From Gnetum montanum (Eukaryota; Streptophyta; Gnetopsida; Gnetales; Gnetaceae), in the NCBI GenBank assembly GCA_015680685.1, contig MNCI01000177.1, positions 480,949 to 544,948 on the forward strand: DNA of 64,000 nt. The letters run 5' to 3'. Made by a program: the position numbers and the translations under genes. This document shows, piece by piece, positions 11,357 through 23,485 of this stretch (positions are counted from its first letter, which is position 1; the number at the start of each line of letters is the position of its first letter). Under the pieces are notes generated by a model that was given only the letters and a program-made list of their open reading frames with translations, ran no database searches and had not been told where the DNA came from.

Positions 11357-12366
11357 TGATGAGTGGTGAGGTACCCCTACACTCAACCATACGAAATAAG
11401 CGTAGCAAGCGTGATCTAATCGAACTCCATAGACTAAATTCCTACACGCCCCATGGAACACTTGGGGTTCATTATTTGTTGTCTTCCCAGACTTACTTGT
11501 ATTTGTCATGGTGTATGATTAAGTAAGTCCGAGGTATATGATTTTTATAGCTTTTATGTGTTTTTCTCCTATGCTATCGAGGTGAAGGGTTGTGAAACTA
11601 GCTAACTCTAACTAAGGACTAAGTCTAAATTAACTAGCATCAGCATCCATTCCCACTTACCATACACACCCTGAACAGATGCAATCGTGGCTACCAAATG
11701 CTAATGGTCACTGGGATCACCACGCGTAATGCACGTGCTCGAAGTGGTCGTACTGAGGCACCTAACTAGGAGGAAAGGGTTGAGGAAGCTATCTAGCCTA
11801 AGTGCGATGAGTAGCTGATTCCTTGACTAACTGTACACATCTTGGTGCATGACTACCACTAGGATTACCAAGCATAGATCCTAGATAAGCCACTGGGTTA
11901 CCAAGTAGTCACACTAGATGCTCGTAATCAAGTCATACTCATACCGCGTCGTGATGAGCAATCGATTCCTTGACTATCCATACACATCCTTAGATGCTCA
12001 TAATCAAGTCGTACATATACCATGTTACTAGGAAAATAATAAATAACATTAAATAAAAATCCTATTCCATGCACTGCAAGGTTTATCCAGAAAGCTCATC
12101 TTTATTGCCATACACAACTTGTGTTCAGGTACAATGTTGTTCGAATAAAGATCTGTTCACTTTGGCACTCCTACTGCGGGCACATGGAAAATATTCTATC
12201 TCTGGCGTGATCAAACTGCCAGAGTTTCCCTACTTCTAACTTACGATGGGAAATAAGGGGACTGCCGCCTCTTATTTATAGATTTGGCAACGGACCGCGA
12301 TATCGTGTATGTGATATCGCAGGGGATGACAAAATATCGCGGTGCATGCGATATCATGTCTCATCA
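11357..12366 (-). repeat. 5' LTR of element C
   Basis: About 1010 bp, partner of 4928-5985. TATAAATA lies at 12273-12280 (minus strand). The U3 tip at 12294-12360 has fewer GATATC palindromes than the 3' copy, so the array changed length after or during insertion. Confidence 0.85.
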
Positions 12367-12371
12367 TTTGG
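12367..12371. repeat. target-site duplication TTTGG, right copy
   Basis: Exact repeat of 4923-4927, which marks the right edge of element C. Confidence 0.85.
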
Positions 12372-13014
12372 TTTAAAATAAAACTAAGTACCAACATAGT
12401 AAAAGGAATTCTAAATTCTAAGTCTAACTATGATAGAAATGTAAATCTATTTTAGCCTATGGTGATAAGTATTCATTATTGGGTTGTTATACACATCCTA
12501 GACTAATGTGACCATTAATAGGATTATCAAATGATTTTACTATTGAGTGAATCAAGTAATGTTACTACTAGGTTATCAAATAGGTTCCACTCAAAACGAG
12601 TCATACTTATACTACCTTACTAAAAGACATTGGAATGTAAAATGACTTACTAAAAGTGAATGGCTAAAAGAAAGTAAACATTATAGAAAAGTAAGAATTA
12701 TGCTAAATGAATTGCTATAATGATGAAAAATAATCTTGATCTTTATTGGGAGTCATGAATTGTATCAAAGAATAATCCACTTAAATAAAGACTTCATATA
12801 ATTATAGTTCATCATACTACAATCATTCACCCTAACTCTAACTCTAAGTTATGAAAGCAAACTGCAAGAATTTTGCTAAGGGTTAGTGAAAAGTTGTTAT
12901 TTTGATGTGATAGTGCGTTGGTATTTATAGACATGATCATGGCCCACTACATTGCATCTACAATAATGTATGTAGAGCTATGATATTGCAGCTACATGAC
13001 ACAATGATTTTATC
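12367..13014 (-). repeat. older LTR B, main fragment
   Basis: This is the remainder of the LTR split by elements A and C. It aligns with the D LTR around 22370-22870. It has TATAAATA at 12922-12929 (minus strand) and a terminal TATCA near 13014. I see no internal region of element B in the window, so it is a solo LTR, or its body lies left of base 1. Confidence 0.6.
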
Positions 13015-14709
13015 ACCATCCAATTGAGATTGATGCAAAACAAAGGGGAAGACCCATTGAATGGAGTGATCCTATTGTAAAAAAAAATGAATTTTTTCTA
13101 ATTTTGAAACTACAATATCTCTATGATGAATTTTTGGTTGTTCTTAGGCTTATTGGAGAGCTTGTTCTATGATCTATATGTGGTTAAATATAAATTAAAA
13201 TGTGGATTCTTAAAATTTTTTAATGTATTAGAATTCTTCACTTGAATGAATGTAACTCAAATTTGACCTTCAATTTAACTTTTATTAATCATCTAACATT
13301 ATTCTTCAATGCTGAAATTGATGAATGTTGATGAAAATACTAAGATAATGATGAGAGAGAGTATGTGTACCGAGTGTGAATGATAAGAGAAAAAGTGTTA
13401 AGAGTAATGAAGAGAAGGTTGAGGTGATGGAAATGAAAGAGTAATGAATTGTTGATAAAAATATATTTTTTAAAATCATCAATCATCAATAATAACTCCT
13501 TTCATCTTCAAACATTTCATTATATTGATTTCATCATTGTTCCTCATCTTGTATGAATGGTCTCTAACTTTTAGGAATGGATTGAGGCTATAATACATCT
13601 TATGGGGTAAAGTTTTCCTTGTCCCTTCATTTCAAATTTTAGAATTTCAAAGGGTATTTTAAACAAAAATAAGCTACATTTGTCCAATAATTATCATTTT
13701 AAAAAATTTATTTATAAATACCTCTTCAACTTCTAAGTCTATTTTACATCATGATTGATCTAATTTTAATATAAAAAATATCAAATTACCATACTAAGGT
13801 TTTTTTCTTAAAATGAAAGATATCTTGAACACTTTCCTTGCATTCCATCTTCCAACAAGAGCAACCTTGCATATTGTCTTGTACTATTTTACCCCTCATG
13901 ACTTTGCCTTGTATAATAAAGAAGATTTGTCAAAAGAGAGTCATCTTCAATCTACAAAAACAAATGAGCAAAATATGTAGCAATAGAAAGGATTTTTATA
14001 TGGAAGGGTTTTAATGTTCAAATTCATTTAAGAAAAACTAAGATTTTACACATGGATTCTTTTATTATGATATTAATGCAAAATATAACAAGGTGTTTTG
14101 ATGATAGTATGTATGATTACGAAGGAAAACAACTACTAAATTAAGGAAACATTTTAGATTTGGTAGTTTTAAATAGAATAGTTTCAAGAGATATTCTAAA
14201 ATTGATGTTTTGTTGATAATTTTTATTAACATTAATCAAGTTTTTTCCAAAGCATATGCTTAAACTCTATGAAAGTGTCCTATTGGCTATTTGTCTTGGA
14301 GGTACATATAGTTAAATAGTTTCAAGTTCCAATATCCCTAGGAGACAAAGAATAAAGGATTAGTTTTTTGATAGAAGTGAGAAAAAGATATTATTTTCCA
14401 TATTATAATAATAATTTAAGAAAACTTTTGATTGAAGTTGCTCATCATGTACAAAGGCAAACAAGGTTAAAGAGAACCATGGTTTAACAATGCATGTAAA
14501 CAAGGTAGAATTATATTAAAAGGTAATGAGTAAGATATAGATTTAACTAGAAAAAGAAAAGAGCCTACAAATAGCTTATATGTAATAGGGAGAAGAGATT
14601 TACTTATGAGAGGCAATAAAAAGTATTTAAAATGTTGAGAAGGATGCCTACATAGTGATGAAAACTTATTTGAGATTAAAAAATGACTAGTTTAGTAATA
14701 TATTTATAA
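13015..14709. other. AT-rich stretch without recognised genes
   Basis: I find no coding frame, LTR end or repeat with a family signature. The sequence is very AT-rich and probably consists of old transposon debris. Confidence 0.5.
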
Positions 14710-15310
14710 TATCATTATCATCATCTTAGCCTGATGCCAATAAGATAAGATCAACTACATAAGTTCTTTTTCATCATTTGCCTCTATGAAGATCTAGATT
14801 TTTGTTTATTTATAATTTTTTCAAATCATTTTCAATTGATTTCTTCCATATAAACTTTGGCCTTTCTTTTAGTGGCTTTTTTGGAACAATGACATAGTTA
14901 CCTTTCTTATAAGCTCATTTTTAATCATTTTTTGTACATACCCAAATCATCTATGCTATCATTCTTGTAACTTATCTTAAATAAGAACCACTCCAAGTCT
15001 TTCTCTAATGTATGTATTCTGTAGTCTATCTCTTTGGTAACATTTAACATCTATTTATGCATTTACATTTTTGCTACACTTGATTTATTATTTATATCTC
15101 TTTTGTATTGCCCAACATTCAGTATCACATAAGATAGCATATCTCATTGTTGTCCTGTAAAGTTTTCCCATTAGTTATATTGGTATTCTTATATCACATA
15201 GAATACCATTGGCCTAAATCCATTTTAACTATCCTACCTCAATTTTATTTCCTATATCTTTATTAAGTTCATCATTTGATTTAAGGATTGATTGTATGCT
15301 CCATTATGGA
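14710..15310 (-). pseudogene. RTE-clade LINE, 3' part of reverse transcriptase
   Basis: The minus-strand translation near 15050-15150 contains AILCDTECWAIQK, corresponding to the RTE 'LLYGSECW' region. It is followed by NTYIRERLGVVLI and DKLQE segments, as in RTE proteins before their RWFGHV motif. The element ends in a GATGATGATAATG-type microsatellite at 14712-14730 (minus strand), the usual RTE 3' terminus. Multiple stops make it dead. Confidence 0.65.
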
Positions 15311-16146
15311 TAAATTAACAAAGGAAATACAAGATGAAATCTATTATTATTTTGGTCAAGAAAATATTTTTCTTTTCAAGTTAATGAAATAATAAAATTT
15401 TTAAGCCTTAAATTTTATGTTAGGAGTTAACCATAATAATTCCTTAAAAAGTTATCTCTTTTCCTAGCATTATGATAATAATTATTTATTTTTTGTGCCA
15501 AAATGTAGCCAATTGGTAATTGGCCTCTACGATAAAACTTCGCCAAAATAATAATTCATGTGAAAAAGTCATCTCTTAAACTAGCCTTATTTTAGTTTCT
15601 ATGATAAAGTCTAATAGTTAGCCTCTTATTCAAAATTATCAAAAAAAACACTCAAAAACTATAGTAACAAATGAGGCTTACCTCTTACATCTTTTTGCTA
15701 AAATAATTATGTGAAAGTTCATTGATGCCGTAAGCAAGCATGACATAAGTTGCCACAAAAAGCTACTCTTTGCTAAAAAAATTATCTAAAAGCTTAGCTA
15801 TGCCTTAAGCAAGCAACAAGTAGGTTGCACTTAGAAATCATGGTTAAAGTTATCATCACACAAAGCCTCCATGCTCATTTTGCCAATAGGTCCTAGCATG
15901 GTCAAGCTTAACCAAAAATCATAGCTAAGATATTAAAAATTTGGATAAACACGGAAGCCCAATTTTTAAAAAATATTAAATATCTATGGCCTACATGAAT
16001 AAACCAAAACAAATTACATAAGCAGGTATTAAAAGAAAATACATTACTTAATTTTCCTGGGAAAGTTTTGTATTCAGCTTTCATCACATCATGTTAATTT
16101 CTAACAGTCTTGGTGCTCTTCACCATTTCTTTAACCAGAAACACAC
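15311..16146. other. AT-rich stretch without recognised genes
   Basis: No gene is seen. The stretch 15460-15900 has loosely repeated phrases (CTCTTTGCTAAAA, GCCTTAAGCAAGCA) suggestive of an old internal duplication. Confidence 0.4.
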
Positions 16147-18260
16147 ATGGCAATAAACATTTTAGAAAAATTGTTCTCTGAGGATTGCACACTTCTTCCA
16201 TGTATTATCAAAGATTTTTTATGTAATCAAGCATTTGACATAAATTCTTACATTTGTTGAATTTATAACTACCGTTTAAGAATGAAAGATCTTGTCCATT
16301 TCTCTATCTTTAAATTTTTGCCATAAAGATGTGCTTGAAAATTGGAAAGAAAATCCTAATCCAGTTAAGATAGATACCATGAATGGCATCAGGACACTAT
16401 CATACTTTTCTTTTGATATTCCCATCTCACTCAATGATGAATATGTGGGAACAACTAATTTTGTGCAAGTTTCAGATAGTGGTTTTGATGTTGGTTTAGG
16501 AGCACATTTCATGGATAGCCTTGGTCCTTATACAGTTGGACAAGAAATGATAGTTTGTTCATCTCCAGTACAAGATCCAAGACCAAAAATAATTATTGGA
16601 AGAATCCCAGCTGCTTTACACAAAAACAAGCATCAACAGGTGAAACAATTCAACTCAAATCCTAGTATCTCTACAGTAATTTCTCAAAAGGAAATGGAAG
16701 AAATTGCTAGTGCCAAATACAAAACAATCCAACACCTAAAAAAGGCACAAATCAATCTTACAACTGAAGAAAGATATCTAGTTCCCTGTTTTAAGGCTTT
16801 ACAAGAATGCTGCTGTGATCACCCATTAGAATTTTGGGATAAAGATAGTCCCGTAGCTTATATCCCTACAGTTCATAATATTCCTGTACAAAGCAAGCCT
16901 ATTTTATTAAATCCTATGGATACAGAGGAAATTGGTAAGCAGATTGAAGAATTTCTAAATAAGGGTTTGATACAACCATCTCAATCAAATTATTGTTATT
17001 CAAGCTTTATAGTCAGAAATCATGCTGAAATCAAAAGGGGAAAAGCCAGAATGGTGATCAATTATATTCCCTTAAATGCTGTCACAGTCGATATCAAATG
17101 GCCCCTACCTAATAAAGAATCTCTTATTCAAAAAGTGGCTACCAAATCTATTTTTAGTAAATTTGATTGTAAGTCAGGATATCATCAAGTTAAGATTTCT
17201 GATGAAGACAGGGACAAAATAGCTTTTAGCACGCCTCAAGGATTGTTCGAATGGAAGGTAATGCCCTTCGGACTCAAGAATGCCCCGTCTCAATTCCAAG
17301 CAAGGATGGATGCCATATTTGGTAATCACCAATCATTTATTGCAAATTATATAGATGATTTCTTGATATTCTCTGAAAATATTCAAGAACATGTTCAACA
17401 TTTACTGCAATTTGCTAAGATCTGTAAAAATCATGGAATTGGGTTATCCAAGGATCCTAAGAAGTTTCAGATAGGAAAAAGTGAAATTGAATTTATAGGA
17501 GTACACTTAAAAGAGGGAAAAATACACATGCAACCACATGTGTTACAAAAAATTAGTCAGTTTCCAGATGAATTAGAAAATAAGGATCAGTGTTTAAGAT
17601 TCCTTGGTTGTGTAAACTATGTATCTAGACATATTGAAAAGTTTAGTGAAAAAACAAATGAAATCAGATGGTGTAAAAACCAGTTACCTTTCAAATGGAC
17701 GCATAAGGCATCTTCTCAGGTAAGACAGCTAAAGAAAGAATGTCAGAACCTACCACCATTAAATCCTATTTTAAAAGGTCCGTTTGTTCTAAATACCGAT
17801 GCAAGTTATGATGCATCGGCTACTGTTCTACTACAGAAAAGATCAAATCAAGAAGAAATATGTGCTTACGCCTCAGGTACTTTCCAAAAGAATGAATTGA
17901 ACTACTGGCCAGCTGAAAAGGAAACTTTAGCCGCCATTAAAGGTTTGGAGAAGTTTCATATTTATCTAATTGAAGATCCATTTATCCTAAGGACTGATTC
18001 ATCCAATTTAGCTGCCTTATTAAAGTGAAAGATCTCTCCTTCACCAAAGTTACAAAGATTTTCTTGGTGGTAGTTCTTATTAGCTCAGTATAAATTTTCT
18101 ATTGAAAGGATTCCAGGACCAGTAAATTTTCTACCTGATGCACTCACTAGAGAATTAAAATCGCAAATCAAAATGATGCAACCTACTCAAGAAGGAAGCA
18201 GTATGGACTGGAAGCAGAACTATTTTCACGGAGGATACAACAATATCACTCACAACTGAC
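16147..18260 (+). pseudogene. endogenous caulimovirid-like polyprotein fragment (protease remnant, RT, RNase H)
   Basis: An open stretch of 578 codons (16292-18028) carries a probable C-terminal protease remnant (residues 1-90), a full reverse transcriptase (about 190-420) and most of RNase H (450-578). Visible motifs are KSGYHQVKI, VMPFGLKNAPSQFQ, YIDDFLIFS and MQPHVLQKI in RT, and LNTDASYDASA in RNase H. Together these fit Caulimoviridae better than Ty3/gypsy. The stretch opens with TTG, not ATG, so it is an internal piece. Two in-frame stops (TGA at 18026-18028; TAG at 18068-18070) interrupt RNase H, and the frame then runs to a TGA at 18258-18260 through LPDALTRE. A 37-codon frame at 16147-16260 may be upstream coding sequence. 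No movement or coat protein is seen. It is dead as it stands. Confidence 0.8.
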
Positions 18261-18541
18261 TATTCATAACCACTAGATCTCTTCTACCTCTCCCTTATTC
18301 TTCTATTTCCATGAGGGGTTGGATATCCACTGGATCTGAGGGTGTTCTTTCCTATTGTCATGAACATCTAATTTTGTACACAATTGTAATGTTGTATGCT
18401 TGGGCACTTTTGTATTTGTCTATTTTCTCTATGTCACATTGCATGTCTATCAAACATTCTATACCTCCTAATATATTTTCTAAGGAACTTGTTTCTCCTC
18501 TTCTATACTTGAGGATAAGTTTTCATTTAGTTGTGGGGGTA
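18261..18541 (+). other. 3' tail and PPT of an Athila-like element
   Basis: This region is similar to 59371-59644 in E2: both have TCATGAACA, TTGTATGCTTGGGCA, CTCTTCTATACTTGAGGAT and the PPT TTAGTTGTGGGGGTA (18527-18541 here). It belongs to the LTR element that ends at 19396. The 77-codon frame at 18311-18544 is not supported as a gene. Confidence 0.65.
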
Positions 18542-19396
18542 TGATGAATCATGTTTTTCATAAGCTCTAATATCGAAGTGGCCGTGATATTGGGTACATG
18601 ATATCACGGCCCAAGATGCGATATTGAGAATGTAATATCGTTGGATACTCCTGAGTCTATAAATACAGCCCTTGGGCACATGATTTAGCACTAGTTTTTG
18701 AAGCAAAGTATTGAAATTCTTGCAGTTTGTTCATTTTAGAGTTAGAATATTTTTCAAGTTCCTATAATAGGAGGTCTGAGTGTGATCAAATCTTTATTCA
18801 AGCATTGATGTACCTGAACATACCATTGTGTTGGCAATAAAGACAAGCTCTTTGATTTAGCCTTGCAACACTTGAGACTTTCTTTCTTTGTGCATTTACA
18901 TATCATGATTTCATGCAACTTACATTAATGTCATTCATTTAGTAATTAATTTTGATTAATTAAGCAACTAATTAGAATACACAAGCATGACCCCTTCAAA
19001 CATACGTGTGACACTTGGTAGCTCAGAAACAGTTAGCGTTTGACAACCCAATAGTGTTTACACGAAGTTCAGGATGTTTCTGGGAAGTGGGGATGATTAG
19101 TAGTGTTAGGTTATATTAAACCATAGTTTACTTAGCATTTATTTATTCTCACTTTCATTATTTTTTTCAGGCAATCAAATCAATAAAATATAAAATGATT
19201 AAAATATTATGCCTCAATCACACTTAATCGTACACTTTCATTTCACAAGTGGAATTGGGAAGACAATGAATAGACAACACAAACTCACCATTTAGCTCTA
19301 GTGTACTTGGTAATTAAAGTCTATGGAATTTGACCAGATTGCACATGAACGCCTATGATTCGTATGGTTGGATGAGGGGTACCTTACCAATCATCA
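18542..19396 (+). repeat. 3' LTR of a plus-strand Athila-like element
   Basis: It begins TGATGAATCATG right after a PPT and ends AATCATCA. It has TATAAATA at 18658-18665 and a U3 tip rich in GATATC-like repeats (18570-18640). It resembles the E2 LTRs. It is not a solo LTR: a PPT precedes it and its flanks (GGGTA, TTCTT) do not match. Its 5' LTR is not in the window. Confidence 0.75.
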
Positions 19397-19413
19397 TTCT
19401 TAAACCAAGATAG

Positions 19414-19434
19414 AGCATCTCACCCATGACTAAT
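19414..19434 (-). other. conserved post-pol G-rich block (D)
   Basis: Minus strand GATTAGTCATGGGTGAGATGC corresponds to the block after integrase in E1 and E2. It reads SHG then a stop in the tail frame. Confidence 0.55.
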
Positions 19435-19488
19435 CTTATGGTTGCACATTCAAGAAATGGACCGCAAAATCCCCTAGTTATACACCAT

Positions 19489-19803
19489 TTATTTCCCATA
19501 TATCACCATTATTAATTTAATTAAGCACATGGTAGCACATCTACCATTGGTGATAGTCTCATTTGGATCATTCAAAGATGTTTCTTTAATTGGACTTGAA
19601 GGTATGTCTATTTTAAGAGGTCTAGAGGTATTTTCTTTTTCTTCTTGATTTTCTCTTTTCATTCCTAGGTCTCCATGTTTAATATCCTCTTCTAATGTAT
19701 AATTAGAGTTTAAGATATTTGTGTCTAAGTCCTCTATTTGGTCGATTTTCTTAAGTCCTAAACTAATAAGTGAATAAGTTGCTTCCATGCATCTTTGAAA
19801 CAA
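19489..19803 (-). CDS. hypothetical 104-codon frame in element D
   Basis: The open frame lies between gag and the post-pol block and encodes a charged protein rich in Glu, Lys and Asn (for example MKRENQEEKENTS). I do not recognise it. It may be remaining linker of the Gag polyprotein. The matching area of element A (1480-1800) shows only nucleotide similarity and no open frame, which argues against a conserved function. Confidence 0.2.
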   Translation of the reverse strand: MFQRCMEATYSLISLGLKKIDQIEDLDTNILNSNYTLEEDIKHGDLGMKRENQEEKENTSRPLKIDIPSSPIKETSLNDPNETITNGRCATMCLIKLIMVIYGK

Positions 19804-19959
19804 TTTTATATTCTCATTTTCAAGCCACTTGTTATGTCTTCTGGTTTAGTGGCTACTACATAAATTGGTTTTTTCTCACATACTTGTTCCTTAGATTTGT
19901 TGTAGGTTGTGTTAATATTTTGAATTTCCAACCTAAAACTACATCCTTTACTATTAGTA

Positions 19960-21994
19960 ATGATGCATGAAGGTTTCTATCTTTTCACAATGATAAGTTC
20001 ATCATTTATCTCTTGTGTTGAAGTGGTAATTATTTTTTGCTTTTCAGTATGATTAGGAGACATCATTTTTATGAGAAAGAGTGTTGCACCAGATTGGCCT
20101 TGTGTGGATTTTGATGAGCTAAAGGATCTATGCGTCTTATTTGCATGGATGGGAACTATCCTAAAGAAGGAACATTTCCTATATTTTTGCAAAGATTTAT
20201 TGACATGATTCTTTTCATGTATGTTCACATCACAAGTGTCATTTTTCTATTGATGTTGTGGTGCCAAACCTTCCTATGTTGTGGTGTAAGCACAAGTGGC
20301 CATGACTATGGGTTTTGCCACTATGTTTGATAGTGGTTTTAAGGCTGATAAGAAGTTCCACTAGGATAGTATGGTTGCTTGTAGGACTATCTATAATTAC
20401 CTTGTGAGTAAGGTAATTTCCTAGAAATTTTCTTTTGTAGAAACTCGAGATTCAAAGCAAAAGCCCAATACTCATGTAGATGTAACATAAATAGGCAATA
20501 GTCCCCTGGATGGTCATATAGGCAAATGTCACATCCATCATCCTCTTCTATGGTTGAGTTTATAGCCTCTTCTGCTATAGATATTTTTCCCTTTTTCTAA
20601 TAAGTGTTCCTACCTATTTTTTGATTTTTCTCATCCTCTTGTTTTGATTACTCGATTCATTTTGTGTTACCCTCTCCTCTACAATTTTTGTGTAAGTTGT
20701 AACTTTATCATTCATCAACTCCCACGTCTAATCTAGCCTTGCTTCAAGCTCATCAATAGACTTTTGTATTAGCAAGGTTTGTTGTGAAATCACCCCATCA
20801 AGAGTTGCCTCTCTCTCCATATCACAGACATGGACCCTCTTCTTTTGAAGAGTTGGATCCTAGTTATATTCCTCTACATTCTCTTATTTACATAGCTCTC
20901 CTTCTTCTTTTGCCATCCACTGGATTAGGCTTTGTATCTAATGGACTTTTAGCTCGTATAATTGGCCTTGGACATAAATCCCAAGGGTCTCCCTTGTTTC
21001 ATTACAAAGCCCATCTATGATGTGGAAAAGTTTCTTTTTTTGAGAGAAATCATGATTGAGACATCTATGTAGTAGCGAATAGTATATATCTAAGGCCACA
21101 TCCAAGGGTTCATGATTTTCTTACTTCCATCCTTGGATTTGTTTTCATAGGTTGGACAATCTTGCATAGGTTTGGTATTTCTCATTGAAGAGTTCTAGCA
21201 TCATGGACCACTAGTGGATTAAATTTGATTCCAATGATCTATACCAACTTTAGCTTCTTCTATGAGTATCCTGGGGAGGAGCTTAAGCTTTTGCCACTTA
21301 TATTTGATATTTTGCAATGCACAAACATCATGGAAGGCTTGTAAGTGATGTTGTGGGTCATAATTATAGCCTTCCATAAATTTAGGAATGTTTTTCATGT
21401 CAAAAAATTTGATGTGATTATCCCTTTGATGCCTTTGGGATATTTGGATTGCCTCCCTAATCTGTGTTAGGCACCTAGTAGCCAACAAGGGTTCATTTGT
21501 ACCAAACACATCATGGTGACAATCTATATTTCTATTTATCTTATTGTGATGGTCTTGTATATGCTCATTTTTATATCTTTGGCTTTACCCTTAGGTCCAA
21601 TTTTTATCTTTATCTTGATCCCATAGTGGAGCTTTGTCTCGATACCTACATTCAGCTTCATTAGAACTAGACATTGAAGAAGAAGAGGAAGATGAGGAAC
21701 TAGGAGAATCATCATGGCTTCTATGGTTTTTCCAATGGTTCCTTGGTGTATCCTTTCTAAATTTAGAGGAGGTCCTAGGCCTTGAGGCCCTCCTTGTTCT
21801 AGGACCTACTCTATCTCCTCTAGAATTGTCTGCCTTAGGTGAATGTAGTCCTTGAGTGTAGTCAAGGTGGAAATAAGCATATGAAACCCCTACATGAGGT
21901 TATTCACTCCAACTTTCTTTAGTATATATTTTATTAGTTATCCAATGAATGTTATCATCATACAATTCATTATTGGTCCTATGTGAAGAAGACA
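19960..21994 (-). pseudogene. gag of element D (decayed)
   Basis: The minus-strand start near 21994 reads MSSSHRTNNELYDDNIHWIT. The core is at 21219-21509 with PLLATRCLTQIREAIQISQR, HLQAFHDVCALQNI and WQKLKLLPRILIEEA. A decayed WSTMLELFNEKYQ-like segment follows, then a segment related to 9700-9920 of element C. Stops and frameshifts occur throughout. Confidence 0.65.
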
Positions 21995-22094
21995 TGTTTT
22001 TAATGTGTGTGACTTAATATTTTCTGAAAAAATAAATCATTAACACATTAACAACAATCGTTTATAATACAACTAATCTAGATAACTAGCACCA

Positions 22095-22112
22095 TCCCTG
22101 ACAATGGTGCAA
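22095..22112 (-). other. primer-binding site of element D
   Basis: The minus strand next to the LTR reads TTTGCACCATTGTCAGGGAT, a decayed tRNA-Asp-type site aligned with those of C and E3. Confidence 0.55.
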
Positions 22113-22113
22113 A

Positions 22114-23090
22114 TGATGAGCTATAGGTACCCCCTATGCCCAACCATACAAATCACAAGCATTCATGCATGATATGGTCGAATTTCGTGGATGGGACTAG
22201 TTGTGGCATCTAGACCACTATACCTTGATTGCAGTTTGTTGTCTTCCCACTTAGACTAGTAATAGCTTTGTTACGTATGATTTAGTCCAAAGTGAGACAT
22301 ATGATTCTTGATGTTATTTTAGCTTTATGCTACTCCTAATGATAATAAAGGAATCAATTATTTAAATTAATTAACAATGAAAAGTAAAGTCTAAACCAGC
22401 CTACAGTTGATGAGTGTTCATTCTTAGCTTGTTGTACATGTCCTTAACCCATGTATCCACTATTGGAATTACCAAGTGCTATGCTACTAGGTGAACCAAG
22501 TAATAACACTACTGGGATTACCAAGCGAATACGTGTTTATGCTTAAAACTAGTCACATTCATTCTGCCAATTCATTAATATGCATGGAAACATAAATATT
22601 AACTAAGTACATGAAAAGTAAATTGCATGGAAAGTAAATCTAGTCTAAGTCAAAGTGCTACAATGAATAAGAATCAATCTCAATCTTATTATCATTCATA
22701 GAATGTATCTAGATACATTGCCACTTGAATAAGATGTTGTACAACTGACTTAGATCCACACTATGGGCACTCACTAACCTTTTTCTAAGACTATGGAATA
22801 AAACTCCAATGGTTCAACTACTCTATTGATAAAAGAATGCTAATACACAAGGAGAGCAGGCGTATTTATAGGTGAAAACAGACACTGCATCAACAAGGTT
22901 GCATCAACGCATCATTACATGCATCGATGGGGCCACATTGACAAGGTTACGTCAATAGGGCTACGTCAATGCAGCTACATCAAAGTGGTTGTGTCAAGGT
23001 AGTTCAGTCAATGCAACTACGTCAAGGCAACTGCGTCAAAGTTCCTACATTGATGCTATCTCATTGACACAGCCAATCAATGCTTCATCA
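22114..23090 (-). repeat. 5' LTR of element D
   Basis: About 977 bp, TGATGAAGCATTG to CTCATCA on the minus strand. TATAAATA lies at 22863-22870 (minus strand). The U3 tip (22880-23085) lacks GATATC palindromes. It carries instead about ten loose copies of a CTACGTCAATGCAG-like unit. Confidence 0.75.
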
Positions 23091-23129
23091 CTCTTGTATA
23101 GTAGATCTTTGTAAAATATTATACATATC

Positions 23130-23485
23130 CTACATAGTCTAACATGGATGTTAAATGTTACTAAAAGAGATAAATTACATTAGAGAAAGAATTTGAGTGA
23201 TTTCTATTTTAAATAAGTTACAAGAATGACACCTTAGATGGTTTCAACATGTGCATAACAGAATAAATAGTGAGCCTATAGAAAACGTTGCTACATCACT
23301 ATTGTTAAAAAGACTACTAAAAGGAAGGATAAAAAAGATAGGGGAAAACTATTGAAAATAATTTTTAAAAATTACAAATATTAAAAGATTTAGCTATTCA
23401 TAGAGGTTAATAGTGAAAAAGAAAACGTGTAGTCAATGCCATTTTATTAGGATAAGGCTAAAAATACGATGATGATGATGATGCT
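23130..23485 (+). pseudogene. RTE-clade LINE, 3' end
   Basis: The plus-strand translation gives KLQE, then HLRWFQHVHNR, then LLKGRIKKIGENY, matching the RTE C-terminal RWFGHVxRR region. The fragment ends with a GATGATGATGATG microsatellite (23469-23483), the RTE hallmark. Stops are present. Confidence 0.65.

Larger units (their letters stand above)
4928..12366 (-). mobile_element. LTR element C, gag-protease only, both LTRs and TSD present
   Basis: This is a structurally complete reverse-strand insertion of about 7.4 kb. In minus-strand order it has a 5' LTR (11357-12366), tRNA-Asp-type PBS, gag, protease, the post-pol block (7935-7957), a non-coding 3' region, PPT and a 3' LTR (4928-5985). 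A perfect TTTGG duplication flanks it. The polyprotein follows E2 up to just after the protease (near 8150). Less than 200 bp further on, the sequence matches the region after E2's integrase. RT, RNase H and integrase are therefore absent. It probably moved with enzymes supplied by relatives such as E1 or E2. Confidence 0.85.
19397..23090 (-). mobile_element. LTR element D, gag-only, truncated at its 3' side
   Basis: Reverse-strand order is 5' LTR (22114-23090), PBS, gag, linker and post-pol block (19414-19434). The sequence is then cut by the end of the plus-strand LTR at 19396. No RT, RNase H or integrase lies between gag and the block. Its gag start, linker and block follow element A most closely, so A and D form one pol-less subfamily. 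Confidence 0.7.

Noticed and set aside
16276-16512. Minus-strand frame of 78 codons opposite the start of the caulimovirid-like region.
   Set aside because: Shadow of the 578-codon plus-strand frame.
18542-19396. Solo LTR interpretation.
   Set aside because: A PPT directly precedes it and its two flanking 5-mers do not match.
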